NCBI GenBank assembly: GCA_037176885.1 | Contig: JAWWNJ010000077.1 | Coordinates: forward strand, 248,001 to 312,000 | Reading direction: 5' to 3' | DNA from: Favolaschia claudopus | Taxonomy: Eukaryota; Basidiomycota; Agaricomycetes; Agaricales; Mycenaceae | DNA: 64,000 nt | Shown: in pieces, positions 1 through 11,672 of the stretch | How positions within the stretch are numbered: the first letter of the stretch is position 1 | Layout of the letters: each line of letters starts with the position of its first letter | Position numbers and translations under genes: made by a program | Notes under the pieces: model-generated | Told to the model about the DNA's origin: nothing | Database searches by the model: none | What the model saw: only the letters and a program-made list of their open reading frames with translations

Positions 1-1955
1 TCCCAAGAAAGTGCTTCCTGTCGTGCTCAAGGCGTGATGCAGAGGACTGTACATGTCCACTCCAGCTTCCCTGACGACTTGCAAAATCGGTATGTGGTTG
101 CGAGTGTATTTCATTCGATGCACCCATGTACATGTCATACTGAAGTCGGATGAGGCGTCAGCGAGTAATTTGAATGGACAGGAATACGCACCCAGGTCCG
201 AGAACAAATTCGCCACCCAATTGAGAAATCTTGCCCCCTTCCTTCCATACAGGCATGCCGACCTTGACCGCGTTTACGACAACCATACCAAGCCCACTCA
301 TCAACCCATGTCGGACGTAGTTCCCCTTGGGGCCTGGTTTCAGCGTTTTTAGCGTCATCCCAAGCGCATTGTACACCTTGTGGGTCGGGTCCGTGAACAC
401 AGCGAATGGTGAGCGGAATATTTCTGACATCGAATCCCTTTAGCTCCAGTCTTCCGCAAAATAACCGAGAACTCACGACGGTAAGATTTAATCATTTCGT
501 ATGAACCGTTGCTGATGATAACTAGTTCGACACCTGCGCTTTGGAGCACCTCGGCCGAGACATTTCGGGAAATCGAGAACATGTAGTCTTGACAGAGAGG
601 ACACCTGCAATAGCATTCAATTTCTGAAATCGCATGAAATATCGCCAGACTCACCAGAAGTGCCGAATGAAGCAAACGATAGTTTTCTGCTGCTCGAATA
701 CACTACCAAATGACACTCGCACGCCACTTTCCGAGATGACGGGTAATTCTGCAGCTGTTTCCAACTGTCGTCGCGTCGGCAATCTGTCCTCGTCGAATTC
801 ATCGTACTCTGGCGGATCACCGAAATCGAAGTGTGGTTCTCGTGGTACTGTGCCATCTGTTACGACTGGCATTGCAGGTACCTTGCCTTTCGCATCAGTG
901 GTGCTCTCAACTTTTGATTCTGATGGTGGAGGAGAGGCGCGAGTCTCGGGCTCGGGGCTTCCAAGCACTGCCAGCGGCCTGGACTCATTCGGGGGCGGTG
1001 ACGGCGGGTCTACATGCTGAATATATGAGTTCAGCGAGCGCAGTTCTGATTGGGGTGCGTCAGGCGGCGGTAAGGAAGGAGTCGCAGAGGCGACTTCGGA
1101 TGTGTTATGTGTGTTGAACGCTTGGAGAGGTGGCAGAGTTGGTACAGGGGGGGCTACTTCGGGTGGTCGGGGAAATGCAGAGAGCGTAAATGTGGACGCG
1201 TTCGTGGAGACCATCGAAACGGCGGAAAACTTCCTTCCAGCATATGTTACCGGGGCTGATATGGCAGCAACGGAACGTCGACCCAAGGCACTTGTCTTCT
1301 GCATAAATCCCATAGCCGACTTCCTCAACGAGTCAGGCCTCTTCAGCTTGCGCAGCTCCGAGGCCACGTCGGGACGATTCTCAGTCTCGTTCTCTCCTTC
1401 ATCTGCGGCGACGGTCTCGCGCTCTCTGTCCACGACAACCTCGCTGCGGGAGATGCTGATCGGCTCCGAAGCCTCCAGCACGGCGCGTGCGATTGCTGGG
1501 CCAGGAAAACTGACAGACCGACACGAGAGGGCCGCAGGCCGAATTTCCGCCAACAGAATGTCATCCACAATGGGCGGCGGAACGCGGACGAGATTGAACT
1601 TCTTGGCGGGAAGGGTGTGTGCCCGCCCCCGCAGGCGAGGGCGACGCTGAGACTTCTCCTCAGAGTCTGAATCAGTTGTGGTCAGAGTGTGATAAATGTC
1701 GGGCATGTCGTCGGAGGGGTGAGAAGAATGTAAGCTTATGCGAATTGCAGGTGAGTCTTTCTCGCCGTCTGCGATGCCATTGCTGGACTGCCAGATCGAG
1801 TCCTCGTGCGCCGCATATGCAGGAGCTGATGGCGGTAGTTTTCGTTTTATTAAGCTGGCACGACGGAACGAGGCTTCCGAGAACCGCGGCCGGAGTGGTT
1901 TCATTTCAGGGGGCGAGGGATAGGCAGCGAGGCAAGGGTCGGAGGCCGAGTTCAT
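1..1955 (-). CDS. Peroxiredoxin-like (AhpC/TSA 2, PXL2-type) protein with long disordered N-terminus, cut by window edge
   Basis: Four exons are visible: 1955-655, 604-477, 423-192 and 139 to the left edge, where the gene leaves the window. About 430 N-terminal residues are low-complexity, rich in Ser, Pro and Arg. They are followed by a thioredoxin-fold domain that starts VCFIRHFWCPLCQDY. The CPLC pair sits where PXL2/AhpC-TSA-2 proteins carry their redox cysteine(s). Downstream blocks PFAVFTDPTHKVYNALGM and the LGPG...HRM segment also fit that family. Joining the exons gives an unbroken frame through each family block, which supports the splice sites. Family members are thought to reduce peroxides or act as redox regulators; the substrate here is unknown. 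The start is the first ATG of the long open frame. The extension is much longer than the catalytic core, so it may be regulatory. Confidence 0.8.
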
Positions 1956-2185
1956 GGTGGAGTTGAATGGGCTAGGGGGCGATGGGGTGGGGTAGAGTAT
2001 ATAAAGGTTTCAAAGCTCTGAGCGGCCGTCCTGCCCGAACAGAAATGACTGTCTTGCATTATGAGCCTACCAGTGTTTCGTTTATCAGACAACATGGTCT
2101 CGGAAAGAAAACGATTTCTTGAATTCCCTAATTTGGTCAATCAATCTATCAGCTCCATTTTAGGACTTGAACTCAACACTCATCT

Positions 2186-3016
2186 ATGGGTGAGCGCTCT
2201 CATTCCAGAACTCACAAAGCGGCCGCAGTGACACTCTACGCAGCTACCCCGGAACAGCTCACCATCTCGCCACCACACCCGCCCACTGAGCGCGCTATAG
2301 CAGCGTTTGAACAGGTAGAAGCCCAAATCAAACATGAAATCACCAAGTCGCGCCATGACTGGGACAAGCATGAACCCAAGATGTGGTCGCACGCTAGCCA
2401 GACTTCCGACCATAATCTAGTCAACTTCACTATCAAGGTGAGAGTCGTTCTGTGCATAGCTGGCCCCAAGTACTTGGCACCGCCGCTCACCTGTCATCGC
2501 TGCCAAGGACGACCTCGTCACCATACGCTCGTACGGTCTATCTACTAGCTCTCCTGACTCTCCCTTGTTCACTGTTGCTGGCTAGCGCTGAGACCTCGTA
2601 TGGCCCTATGCTATTTGGAAAGATTAGAATCAGAGCCATTAAACTCGACTCCGCTGGCGAACTCGTGGCGGGGGAACCGCAGGTAGATTCCCATGGGCAT
2701 ATCACAGTCGAGACGAAACATGGAAAAATCGACGATGATCAATACGGCTTCATCTTCGTCAGGTATTCCTCTCATTGATCGAACAATCGAGTTATATCTG
2801 ACGCTTGTACGTAGAATCCATGACCCTCCAGGCGAGGTGAGCACTTTGACCTGTTTCACCGTATACATCGCTTACCACCATTAAATCCAGGGGACCGAGA
2901 ACGTCAAGTTCCACTCTCTTTTCACCGACGAGGGAAAGGACGAGGAAGGCCACAACAATGGATTCTATCGTGCCATCCAGACGAACTCGAAGCCGTTAGA
3001 GTTCTTCAATGAGTGA
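2186..3016 (+). CDS. Small multi-exon hypothetical protein
   Basis: Not recognised. The last part is well supported. An exon ending ...DDDQYGFIFV joins through a 46-59 base GT-AG intron to RIHDPPGE, then through a second intron (ending ...aatccag at 2890) to an exon finishing EFFNE with TGA at 3016. The join at FIFVR-IHDPPGE keeps the frame and makes a smooth hydrophobic-to-acidic transition. The 5' part is unresolved. An open stretch from 2186 reads into a donor near 2439, but the frame across 2440-2600 could not be closed with confidence, so the start and the first one or two introns are uncertain. The product is small, soluble-looking and acidic at the end, with no signal peptide or known motif. 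It could be a lineage-specific Agaricomycete protein or a slightly damaged gene. Confidence 0.5.
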
Positions 3017-3616
3017 TAAACAAGTGAAGTCGAATTTAAAGAAGTTGTACTTATCTATCTGTGCTACATCTGCTTTGCGGAAATAAACTGTGTTACCATC
3101 TTTTGTGTGTCGTTCGCAATAAGTGAATCCACAATGGCGGGATTCCCTTCTTTTTGGTCTGTTACGCCATTCTCTTCGTAATTTTTTAGTCCCAATCCAA
3201 CTCGAGTTGAATCATTCACCGACTTGAAGCTCAATCCGTCCAATATGAGCAGAGCCCCGGCCAGGAGATCTATTGTTTGGGGGTATACAAATGAACAACG
3301 AGAACCCACTACACAAGTACAAAACCCGCCGCAGAAAAGGCAGAAGAGACATATACAGGAGGAGGGGGGGGCATGTCAATGGCATAATCGCAGCAGAGCA
3401 GGATCCGGAGGGGGCATAAGTAGGAAGCGACAGGAAGGAAGGGGGGGTACGCGAGCGTGTTGTTCTTTGTATTGGTTTTATCGTCGTATATTGAAATGAA
3501 AGAAAAAAAAAGGAAACAAGAGATATTGATACGTAGTGAGAGTAAAAGGAAAGGAAAAAAAGAGACGATAGGAGGGTAGTACAGTAGGTAGTAAATATAA
3601 AGAGAACGTCTGCCAG
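3017..3616. other. Convergent 3' intergenic region
   Basis: About 600 bases lie between the stops of the hypothetical (+) and cyclin (-) genes. The part from about 3420 to 3600 is strongly purine-rich on the + strand (runs of A and G), as expected for the pyrimidine-rich 3' UTR of the minus-strand gene. No coding or RNA gene was seen. Confidence 0.6.
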
Positions 3617-5868
3617 TCAATGGATATGACTATGATAAAGGTGATGAGGATTGGATATCGCAGGGGCAGCGAGGAAACCCTTGAGGGATTCCTCTGTAGC
3701 GTATGCCACACCATGCAGCGCACCGTCGGTACCGACCGAAACGCCCGAGAATGACGGCATCCCCGAAATCTTCGCACGCACTGCCCCGGCACCGACTCCC
3801 CACTCATGAGGCGCGGAAGCGCAGTCGTTTGACCACGTAGTGCCTTTGAGTGCTCCCAGTCCCGGGAGCTCCATGAATGATGCCGAAGTCGGGTACGCGC
3901 AACCGCGTTCCGCTCCGTAAGCAGCTTCGAACGCGACACCAGGCAGAGTGGGAGGAGAGTGCGGCGCACTCCAGTGGGATGGGCCATCGTTTCCACCTGA
4001 GACCACGACGACGTCGTGGGAGTACGGTGCCATGTTGTCGTCCATGAAGGTCGACATCTGGATGGTGCGGTCGCCGGAAGAGGATTCCGTGGACGAGGGG
4101 GAGTAACTGAGACTGGGGGTTGGGGGGATGGGGCTGGGATATTGCTGGCTAGAATACGTCGAACTCGGAGAGCACGGCGACACGGCCTGCGAACAAAACG
4201 CTCATTAGTGCAAGCATAATGGAAAGCATATGTACTGACCACACTGAACTCGGGCGAACCCATGTCTTGATCTTGTTGAGCAATGTTTGAGAATGACAAC
4301 CGGTGCTGTTCGGCAATCCAAGTCGACTCGTAGTGAGGGGTGGGGGAGGGACCACTCAAGCGGTCCTTCTCTGCAAAAGCATCGGCGGGCAGCGTCGAGC
4401 TTCTTCGCAATCCGCGCGTCAACGAGGGTCTCGTAGAAACGGGGGAGCTGGCGGCGGCCAACATAACGGTCTTGCTCTCCTTCTTGTCGTTGCGTACCAA
4501 GAAAGCGCCCTTGCTGTCGGTGAGAGTCGCTTCGCTGCGACAGCGAACCACAGGTCTGCCGGTCGCAACGGACGCAGGAGTAGGCGTAGGGGAAGACGCT
4601 GCACTGGACGAAGAGGTCGCGGGCGTTTTGCCGACCCAGAGACGCCAATCGAGGGCATCACCGAGGGCACGCTCACAGCGACCAATCTCTCTGGCCGGTA
4701 GACCAGAAAGTTTTGCCCAGGCGCGGTTCGAATAACACTTGTCCTGTGTGAACTTGGACGCAAGGATAAGAGAAGCGAGGAAAGCCCGTCTAGGGCAGAG
4801 AAGAGGGGAGGGGAGGGGAGTCGACTCGGAATTCCCAGAGTCTGAATGTGATTGTTGGGGCTGTTGGGTCAACAAGTTCGAGTCCTCCGCAACAGCAGAG
4901 GTCGATGATGGGGTAGCCGTGCAGGCTATATCCTCGTTATCGCAGACACGAACGGTGTCCATGACATCTTCGGCATTACGCCAAGCTGTTGGCGTGTCAA
5001 ATTCCATGGCGGCAAGTTGGGCCTCGAGCTCGAGTTCTGCCGCGGTCGCGAGAGTCACCCTAGATTCCGAGTCGAATTCAGCTGAACCACCTTGGCCGGA
5101 CTGTTCCTTCAGAATTAGTTCAGGCACCTTGGGCCGAATCGCCTCCAGATAGCACAATGCTGTTTGGAGGACGGAGCCGGAAGTTCGGGATCGTCTGAGA
5201 ACCTCGTGGACAAATCCTTTGATCGGAACGAGGTTGGTCCGGTTATCCAAGTCCTGGTCGCACTGGAGCGCCACGGCGCCGGGCAGAGCGTATTCTAGGG
5301 AACTTGTCGACGAAACCGGGGAGGAAGGGGAAGTGCGAGTGAGGGGGGATGCCGAGGGCAGGTGCGTGCCGCGTCTGCAGGATTGGGGGGGTGGGGGCGG
5401 GGCTGAGATTTCACAGCCAACCATGGCTTTAGAGGAAGTCAAAAATACATTGGGAATGTCCTGCGGACGCCATATTTCGCATAACGACTTTACGGCTTGA
5501 TCTGGGGATGCTGGCATGGGCAACGGTGGAAGAGATGATACTGGTGGCCACATACCGACTAAGCCGGTAGCATATTTACTCTTGTGCTCCCGAGGAGGAT
5601 TGGAGGGGTCTCGAGGAGTTTGCGGCATAGACAATTGAGCTTTTAGTCGTTCTGTTTCGCATGGTAGAGTCGGCTTGTGGGGAGAAGGTGGTGATACAGA
5701 GGTGGCCGGGGTACTGAGATAAGAGAGAGAAGGGGAACGAGACGACAGGGAGGAAGTCGAGGCAGACGATAGGGAAGCAGAGGCTATAGCATTGTAGGGC
5801 TGCCAACGGACCCGCGAGCGGGTTGCCGGAGGAGCCCTATGAGCGAGAGAGTGGATTGAGGAGTGCAT
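3617..5868 (-). CDS. Pcl5-like cyclin (PHO85-type cyclin family)
   Basis: Two exons, 5868-4240 and 4186-3617, joined by a GTCAGT...CAG intron, encode about 732 residues. The split cyclin box is clear. The first half reads FVHEVLRRSRTSGSVLQTAL, followed by a conserved block ending RPKVPEL. A Ser/Gln-rich insert of roughly 130 residues comes next. The second half contains RRAFLASLILASKFTQDK and ends with the family's RCERALGDALDWRLWVGK. This arrangement is typical of Pcl5/Clg1-like cyclins, which partner the Pho85/CDK5-type kinase; in yeast Pcl5 targets Gcn4 for turnover. The long Ser/Thr/Pro-rich N- and C-terminal arms are probably disordered and phosphorylated. The partner kinase and the Gcn4 link are inferred from the family. 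The gene has a long (about 1.6 kb) upstream region shared with the lysozyme-like gene. Confidence 0.8.
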
Positions 5869-7468
5869 ATGGGGGGGTTGAAAAATTGAGTTGGGATTTG
5901 GGAGGTTTGAGAGACGATTAAACGGAGGGTAGGATTATAGGACTTTAGATAGTTTTAGGCCGCGCATCGAATGACATGGGGGTGGAGATAGAGTACTGAA
6001 CCGAGAAAAATGAGGCAGAAAACGGGGAGGACAGCAGGAGAATTTGGCGGTTTGGGGGGACAAAGAAATTCTGCAGTGAGAAGCACATTTCGACTGGTTA
6101 GAGCAGCTTCGGACGACTCAAGTCAGCGACCTGAGTACGATCCGATTACAGGGAGCTTTGTCGCACGACAAAGGCCTGTAAAAAAGATTTGTCTGGAAAG
6201 ACAAGCGAGTAGAGTTCCGTAGAGCAAGTAGAGGAGCGGAGAGAGTGGTTGGAGAGTTTGAGGCGGGTTTAAAGACGAGTGAGTTGGGGCGGCAGTGTTC
6301 GGTCGAGTCACACGTCACAGCCGTCACTGTGACTTGAGTCATTCGTTTTTTCCCACCGACTCAATGTACCCCGGTTTGACTCTTATTATCAACCATCTCT
6401 TTCTTGACTCCAACCCAAGCCGCGCGTATACCTTGTCTATTGTCTCCTGGTCTTCCCCATTCCTTTTATATTGTTCTCGTCTTTCTCTGTCGCCGTCGAT
6501 TTCTTCAACATTCCGAAGCATCTCCAGAAAAGGCTGTACTCTCCCTTGCAATTGCGATCGCCCGGCTCTCGTCCGCAGCGTTCTTTGTGTGTCCTGTGCA
6601 CGTTGCATACATACCCTACCTCTCGACTCGAGCCTTCTGTCGCGCGGTATTCTCTCCGTTCCGTCTTCTGTGTACGTTTGATGATCCGGATATTCTGCTC
6701 TGCCTGCTCTCGACCATTACCTTGTCGTTTTGCCTCTCTTCGGACCTTCCTGCTCCTTGCATGACTCCCTCGCTCTCGCCATTGTTGCGCCGTCCATTGT
6801 GGTATGCTCCGAAGATGCTCTGACTCGCATCATTCCCAGATGGTGATAGTCAATGGCAACTTATAGGCAAGACTTGAGCTCACACGCCACGGCGCTTCTC
6901 TCCCTCGGCTCCCTCCGAATGAGTCTCATTGGTTTGTTGCTAATCGTTGCGAGTTGTGTAAGCGCCTCCGCGGTCCGTACCACTGCCTACCACATCCCGC
7001 GTATATTGCAGACTCGTGATGCAGCAGATAAAAAAAATGGTTTCTATCTTTTCCTGCCCTTCTGTATACGATACACATACCGTAACATACGTCCACGCAC
7101 ACGTATGTACAATGCAGTGGATGTCCCGTCTTCAAATGATTTTTTAGAGTGATAAACTTCGGTCGGAGCCATCTATTTTGAATCGTGACATAAAAAACCT
7201 GGATGTTCTTGAATCCCTCGCCCTCTACATCGATATCCCTTCACCAGCCTTCACCGTCCTTCCGCCAAGTGAGCAACCCTCGGAACGGGTGATACGGGAA
7301 GCGCAAGATTGTGATCAAGGAGTGCCAAGTCGGCACATGGAGTTGATGTAAATGAAGCGCGGTCAGGCTTGACCGGGTCCCCTTAAACGGCTTGGAATCC
7401 TTGTTCGCTGTGATCCCTCCTGTTCTCTTCGAGCCTCCTCACTCCAGTCCTTCCTTTCTCGTCTCGTC
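5869..7468. promoter_or_regulatory. Long divergent intergenic region
   Basis: About 1.6 kb separates the divergently transcribed cyclin (-) and SLT-domain (+) genes. The stretch 6350-6830 is C/T-rich on the + strand. Several short open frames run through it, but they show no family similarity, no plausible splice structure and low-complexity composition, so I do not call a gene. It likely holds both promoters and long leaders. Confidence 0.5.
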
Positions 7469-8822
7469 ATGCTCCTTACCCTCCCCGTTGTCCTCCTCTC
7501 CGTCGCCCTCGCCGCTCAGGCTAACCTCGCCCACGACGGTCATGCCATTGCCCGTCACCACCAGCGAGTTTCCGTCCCCAAAGCTCCGCTGGAAGCTCCC
7601 AGGAAGCGCAAATCTTGCAATCGCGTACGTCGATCCGCGACAACGAACGAAATTCAGCTCAATTTCGACTGCATTGTAGAAACATTCCTTCTCCGTGAAG
7701 CCCACCAGCACGCATCACGCAACCAGCACCACCACCCACAAGACCACGACTGAGAAGAAGAAGACCAACACCGCTAACTTTGTCAAGCCCACCACCCCAG
7801 CCAAGCAGGCTGAGACGCCCGTCAGCAACAACCAGGCGGCGTCCGGTCTCATCAAAGTTAGCGGCGGTCAATGCCCCAACAATGGCGCGACTAGTACGGC
7901 TTGCGATGCATCGTTGCGTTCATCACTTACAATATACTACAGAGAAGACCACTGGCACCACTGGTCCCAATGGTTCTATCGATTGGCTAAACTGCGGTGT
8001 TACTGGTACGTCGAGCGCTTCCCTCCGCTTTACCAGCTAATTTTTGCATCAGGGGGTGGATGGAACCCTCCCCATGTCAAGGTTTCCGACATCAAAGTTG
8101 TGGATCTGAATGACGCTCTTAAAGACCCCAACTCCCCTTTCACCGCTTGCAAGGCGTACGATTTTTTCTGCTTCTCGGATCATCTTGGGTTTTCTAACAC
8201 AAGCTCAACAGGTTCACTGGCTATTTCTACAAGTACGCTGGAGAATTCGGCCTCCAGCCCATCATGCTCGCTTCATTTGCCATGCAAGAGTCTAGCTGCA
8301 ACCCCCAGACCGTTGGTGGAGGTGGCGAGCAAGGGCTTATGCAGATCACCAAAGAGAAATGCGGTGGAGCACCTGGCGGTAACTGCCGTGACCCCGTTCG
8401 TTACATTTTTTGCTCCTCGAAAGACTTGGCTCACTTTTACGACAGGATTTCAACATCCGCACTGGTGCCAAGTACTTTGCCCAGACTCTCAATGATAATG
8501 GCGGTAATGTCCTCTTGGCTGTTGGACAGTACAACGGATGGTACCAGGGCTTGACTAAAGTGCGTATTCGAATAATGTGAGTATGTTGCGACTCGTTGAC
8601 TTTGAATAACAGGATGGCGCCACTGCTGCTCGTTGGTCCAAGTGCTGCAGATGCCAGAACAACCTTGACTAGTACGGCAATCCTTTCTTTCTCGATAATA
8701 CCACACCTTTGACCCTTTTTTCCAGCCTCCACCAGTACTTCAACGGCTGGCTGCAAAACGTCAACGCGTACTACAACCACCTTGGCAAATACTTCAACCT
8801 CGACGTATGCCCTGAATACTAA
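7469..8822 (+). CDS. Secreted SLT-fold (lysozyme/lytic transglycosylase-like) protein
   Basis: Eight exons (7469-7624, 7680-7893, 7943-8005, 8053-8155, 8212-8395, 8446-8559, 8613-8671, 8726-8822) sum to 990 bases, or 329 residues, with every junction in frame. Residues 1-18 (MLLTLPVVLLSVALAAQA) form a signal peptide. A Thr/Lys-rich linker follows. The catalytic-fold domain carries the hallmark ...FAMQESSCNPQTV with the candidate catalytic Glu, then GGGGEQGLMQITKEKC, and later LLAVGQYNGWYQGLTK. These match the soluble lytic transglycosylase/goose-type lysozyme superfamily (GH23-like). The protein should act outside the cell on bacterial peptidoglycan or a related sugar polymer; this activity is inferred. 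Many Cys residues in the C-terminal half (KCCRCQNN) suggest disulfide stabilisation. Secreted relatives occur in mushrooms and may serve bacteriolysis or defence. Confidence 0.85.
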
Positions 8823-9287
8823 GCGCCAGCTAATTATTTTGGTAATTTCGAAACGACACACGAACCAACATTCGAATCGTCACGACGCCCACTGCCCCGA
8901 CACACCGTGGAACCAAATTTTGCCTGGTGCACAAGCATACCCTTACATACGCAATGCAGCTCGTAGTGCCTTCTTACCTTCTGACGGACCGTAGTAAATA
9001 TACAGTCTGTATCAACGTAGTTTCTTGGACGTGGAATATGATACTCCGATTCCACCTTACAACGAGCAACTGCTTTTCGAGACGTTAAATAAATCGAATG
9101 AGACGCCGAGTTGGTCTCCAAGAGGACCAATTCCCTTCAACCTTCGCGTCACTCAGGATATTCCTTAGCGCCCGACGGTTGGCTCACTCTCTGAATTTTG
9201 TCTGCCTCAGACTACGCCGAGTCGCCGACGCGACTCCAAGTTGCCATCAAACCCCAAATTAGCGCGAATTCTTTCAGTCTTCTCAAA
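8823..9287. promoter_or_regulatory. Intergenic region upstream of PP5
   Basis: 465 bases lie between the SLT-domain stop and the PP5 start. They should hold the lysozyme-like 3' UTR and the PP5 promoter. No separate gene, repeat or RNA was seen. Confidence 0.5.
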
Positions 9288-11672
9288 ATGTCGGACTCTG
9301 AGCCATCTTCTGCTCTCAGTTCCCCGGCACTCTCTGCGTCAACACCACCGTCTTCTGTCCCTTCTCCCCAGCTCCAGGCCCTTTCCATCGAAGTCTCAGC
9401 CGAAGACAAGGCCGCTGCCGCCGCACTCAAGACCGAAGCCAACAAGGCATTTTCCGGTAAGCGCTCCATGTAAGCCCGATTCTACATCCTAGCGACTCAC
9501 AGACTGTGCTAGGCCATGACTTCCCCAAAGCCGCTCGTCTCTATACAGAAGCCATCGAGAAAAATCCGTCAGACGCAACAATCTGGTGTAATCGGGCGTA
9601 TGCGCGCATGAAACTGGAGGAGTTTGGCTACGCTTTCACCGACGCGAGTGAGTACATACCCATATTCTCTCGCGAGACGCCACTTAATTACTATGTACTG
9701 TGCCGTGCAGGCCAGGCCATTCAGATAGACCCCAAATACGCTAAGGCGTATTACAGGTGCGTTTTTTCTTTTATTTGTTTTTTTTATTCCTGGGTCCCTG
9801 GTGCGCGGGTACAGAGGGCCCTTTCATGTTGTCTGGGTTCCGGGTTGTGTTGTTGTTGTCGATCTGAAATATGCGGGGTTGCTGGCAGGCGCGCGACATG
9901 CAACATGCAAATACTCAAACATCAGGCAGCCGTCGCAGACTTTCGCAAGGTGCTCGCGATCGAGCCCAAGAACGAGGCCGTGCGCGCGCAGCTGGCTGCC
10001 GCGCAGAAGCTCATTCGAAAGATTGAATTTGAGAAGGTATGGCTGAAGCTAAAACAGACCCTTGATTTTACTGAGCTCGTACCGCACACGACAGGCCATC
10101 GAGGTTGAGGGCGAGAAAAGCGCGGTTCTACGGTGCCAGGAACTTATTGCGGAAGGTGCGCCGGTGTGACGAAAATTGTTTTTGTGGCTGCTGAAACCGA
10201 TTCCGCGACGGGTAGGTAGCTGCGAAGTCGAAAAGGCCTATGCTGGCCCCAAACTGCCGTTTGCGGACGGAAAATTCAGCATAACGCACGAATTTGTAAA
10301 GGCCATGATAGAATGGTTCAAGGAGGGAAAGACGTTGCCTAAACGATACGTTTGGGAAATTGTCCTTGGCGCACACGACCACTTTTCGAAGGAGGAGAGT
10401 TTAGTGAAAGTCGACTTGGAGGAAGGAGTAACAATCGATGTTATTGGCGATGTACATGGTACAATTTCGTCCCTCCCCGCCTATCATTGGAGCTGCTATT
10501 GACGCATACACGTTGACCAGGCCAGTTCTACGACATGCTGCACCTTTTCTCGCTTACGGGCGAGCCAAGCGAGAAACATTACTTGCTGATGAACGGTGAC
10601 CTTGTAGATCGTGGATCATGGTCGATAGAGGTCATTCTCACGGCGTTCGCGTTCAAGTGTAAGCGCGCGTCTTGCTCATCTTTGTGTTTCCATCTCTAAC
10701 CCACTAACGTTCGCAGGGCTATACCCACGGTTCATGTACATAAATCGCGGCAACCATGAGGCAAAGGACATGAATCGATCGTATGGATTTGAGGGTGAGG
10801 CCAAGCACAAACATGGCGAACAGAGCTACAAACTCTTCGCCCATGTGTTCACTGCTCTTCCGTTATGCACTCTCATCAGCGCAACAAAACCCCCGCCAAA
10901 TAAAACCGGCAATCCCATTCTGTCGCCACACGGCCTAAAACGGTATTTCGTCGTACACGGCGGTCTTTTCAGCAGAGATGGGGTCACACTAGAAGAGATC
11001 CGGAAAATAGACCGTATAGGTAGACAACCCGGTCAAGAAGGCTTGATGTGCGAGGTGCGCTGACTTACGGAGCCTCTCGGGGATCGTGTGCTGACTTGTT
11101 TCGTAGCTTCTATGGACAGACCCGCAAATGCTTCCTGGCCGTGGGCCTAGTAAAAGGGTATAACTATTCCGTTTTTTCTCTGTCCGATCTCGACGGCCGC
11201 TGATATTCGTTCGTGTTACAGGGCGTCGGGATAGCCTTCGGCCCCGACGTTACACGGAAATGGTGCACGCTGAACGGGGTAACTGGAATCATCCGCAGTC
11301 ATGAAGTCCGACAAGGTTAGTTGAATTCTTGATGTCCTTGTCACTTCGCTGAATCTCTACAGATGGATACGAGATCGAGCACGATGGATTGTGTACTACC
11401 GTACGTCTCTCTGACTGACAACGCGGCCCCGGGGTCTGTCTAATCTCGATTGGTATAGGTGTTCTCTGCCCCGAACTATGTAGACCAGGGCGGCAACAAG
11501 GGCGCATTTGTGAGCAAACATCTTGATTCCCTGGCGTCGCTCATTCCATGTTTGATAGATTCGAATCGACTCGGAAGGAACTCAAAAACATACGCAATTT
11601 GAGGCGCAACCCCATCCTCCAATGAAGCCTATGGCTTACCTGCAGGGTGGTTTGATGAGTATGATGATGTAA
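9288..11672 (+). CDS. PPT1: Serine/threonine protein phosphatase 5 (TPR-PP5)
   Basis: Thirteen exons (9288-9456, 9513-9647, 9711-9756, 9889-10036, 10095-10155, 10216-10458, 10521-10658, 10717-11054, 11107-11157, 11222-11315, 11363-11400, 11459-11509, 11559-11672) total 1626 bases, 541 residues. The N-terminal third holds three TPR repeats ([31 protein letters not shown] and the [15 protein letters not shown] block) that bind Hsp90. The C-terminal PPP domain shows GDVHGQ, GDLVDRG, RGNHEA, LLWTDPQ, HGGLFS and FSAPNY, which carry the metal-binding and catalytic residues. Length and order match PP5/Ppt1. The enzyme dephosphorylates Hsp90-bound clients and co-chaperones in cytosol and nucleus. An Ala/Ser/Pro-rich leader of about 45 residues precedes the TPRs. 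Confidence 0.96.

Noticed and set aside
3064..3309. An 81-codon minus-strand frame between the hypothetical and cyclin genes
   Set aside because: No family match and no start or splice context; likely chance.
6295..6823. Overlapping plus-strand open frames of 130-140 codons in the cyclin/lysozyme spacer
   Set aside because: Pyrimidine-rich DNA avoids stops in several frames at once; no conserved motif or believable exon structure.
8346..8861. A 171-codon minus-strand frame over the lysozyme-like gene
   Set aside because: It lies opposite well-supported exons and is a shadow of them.
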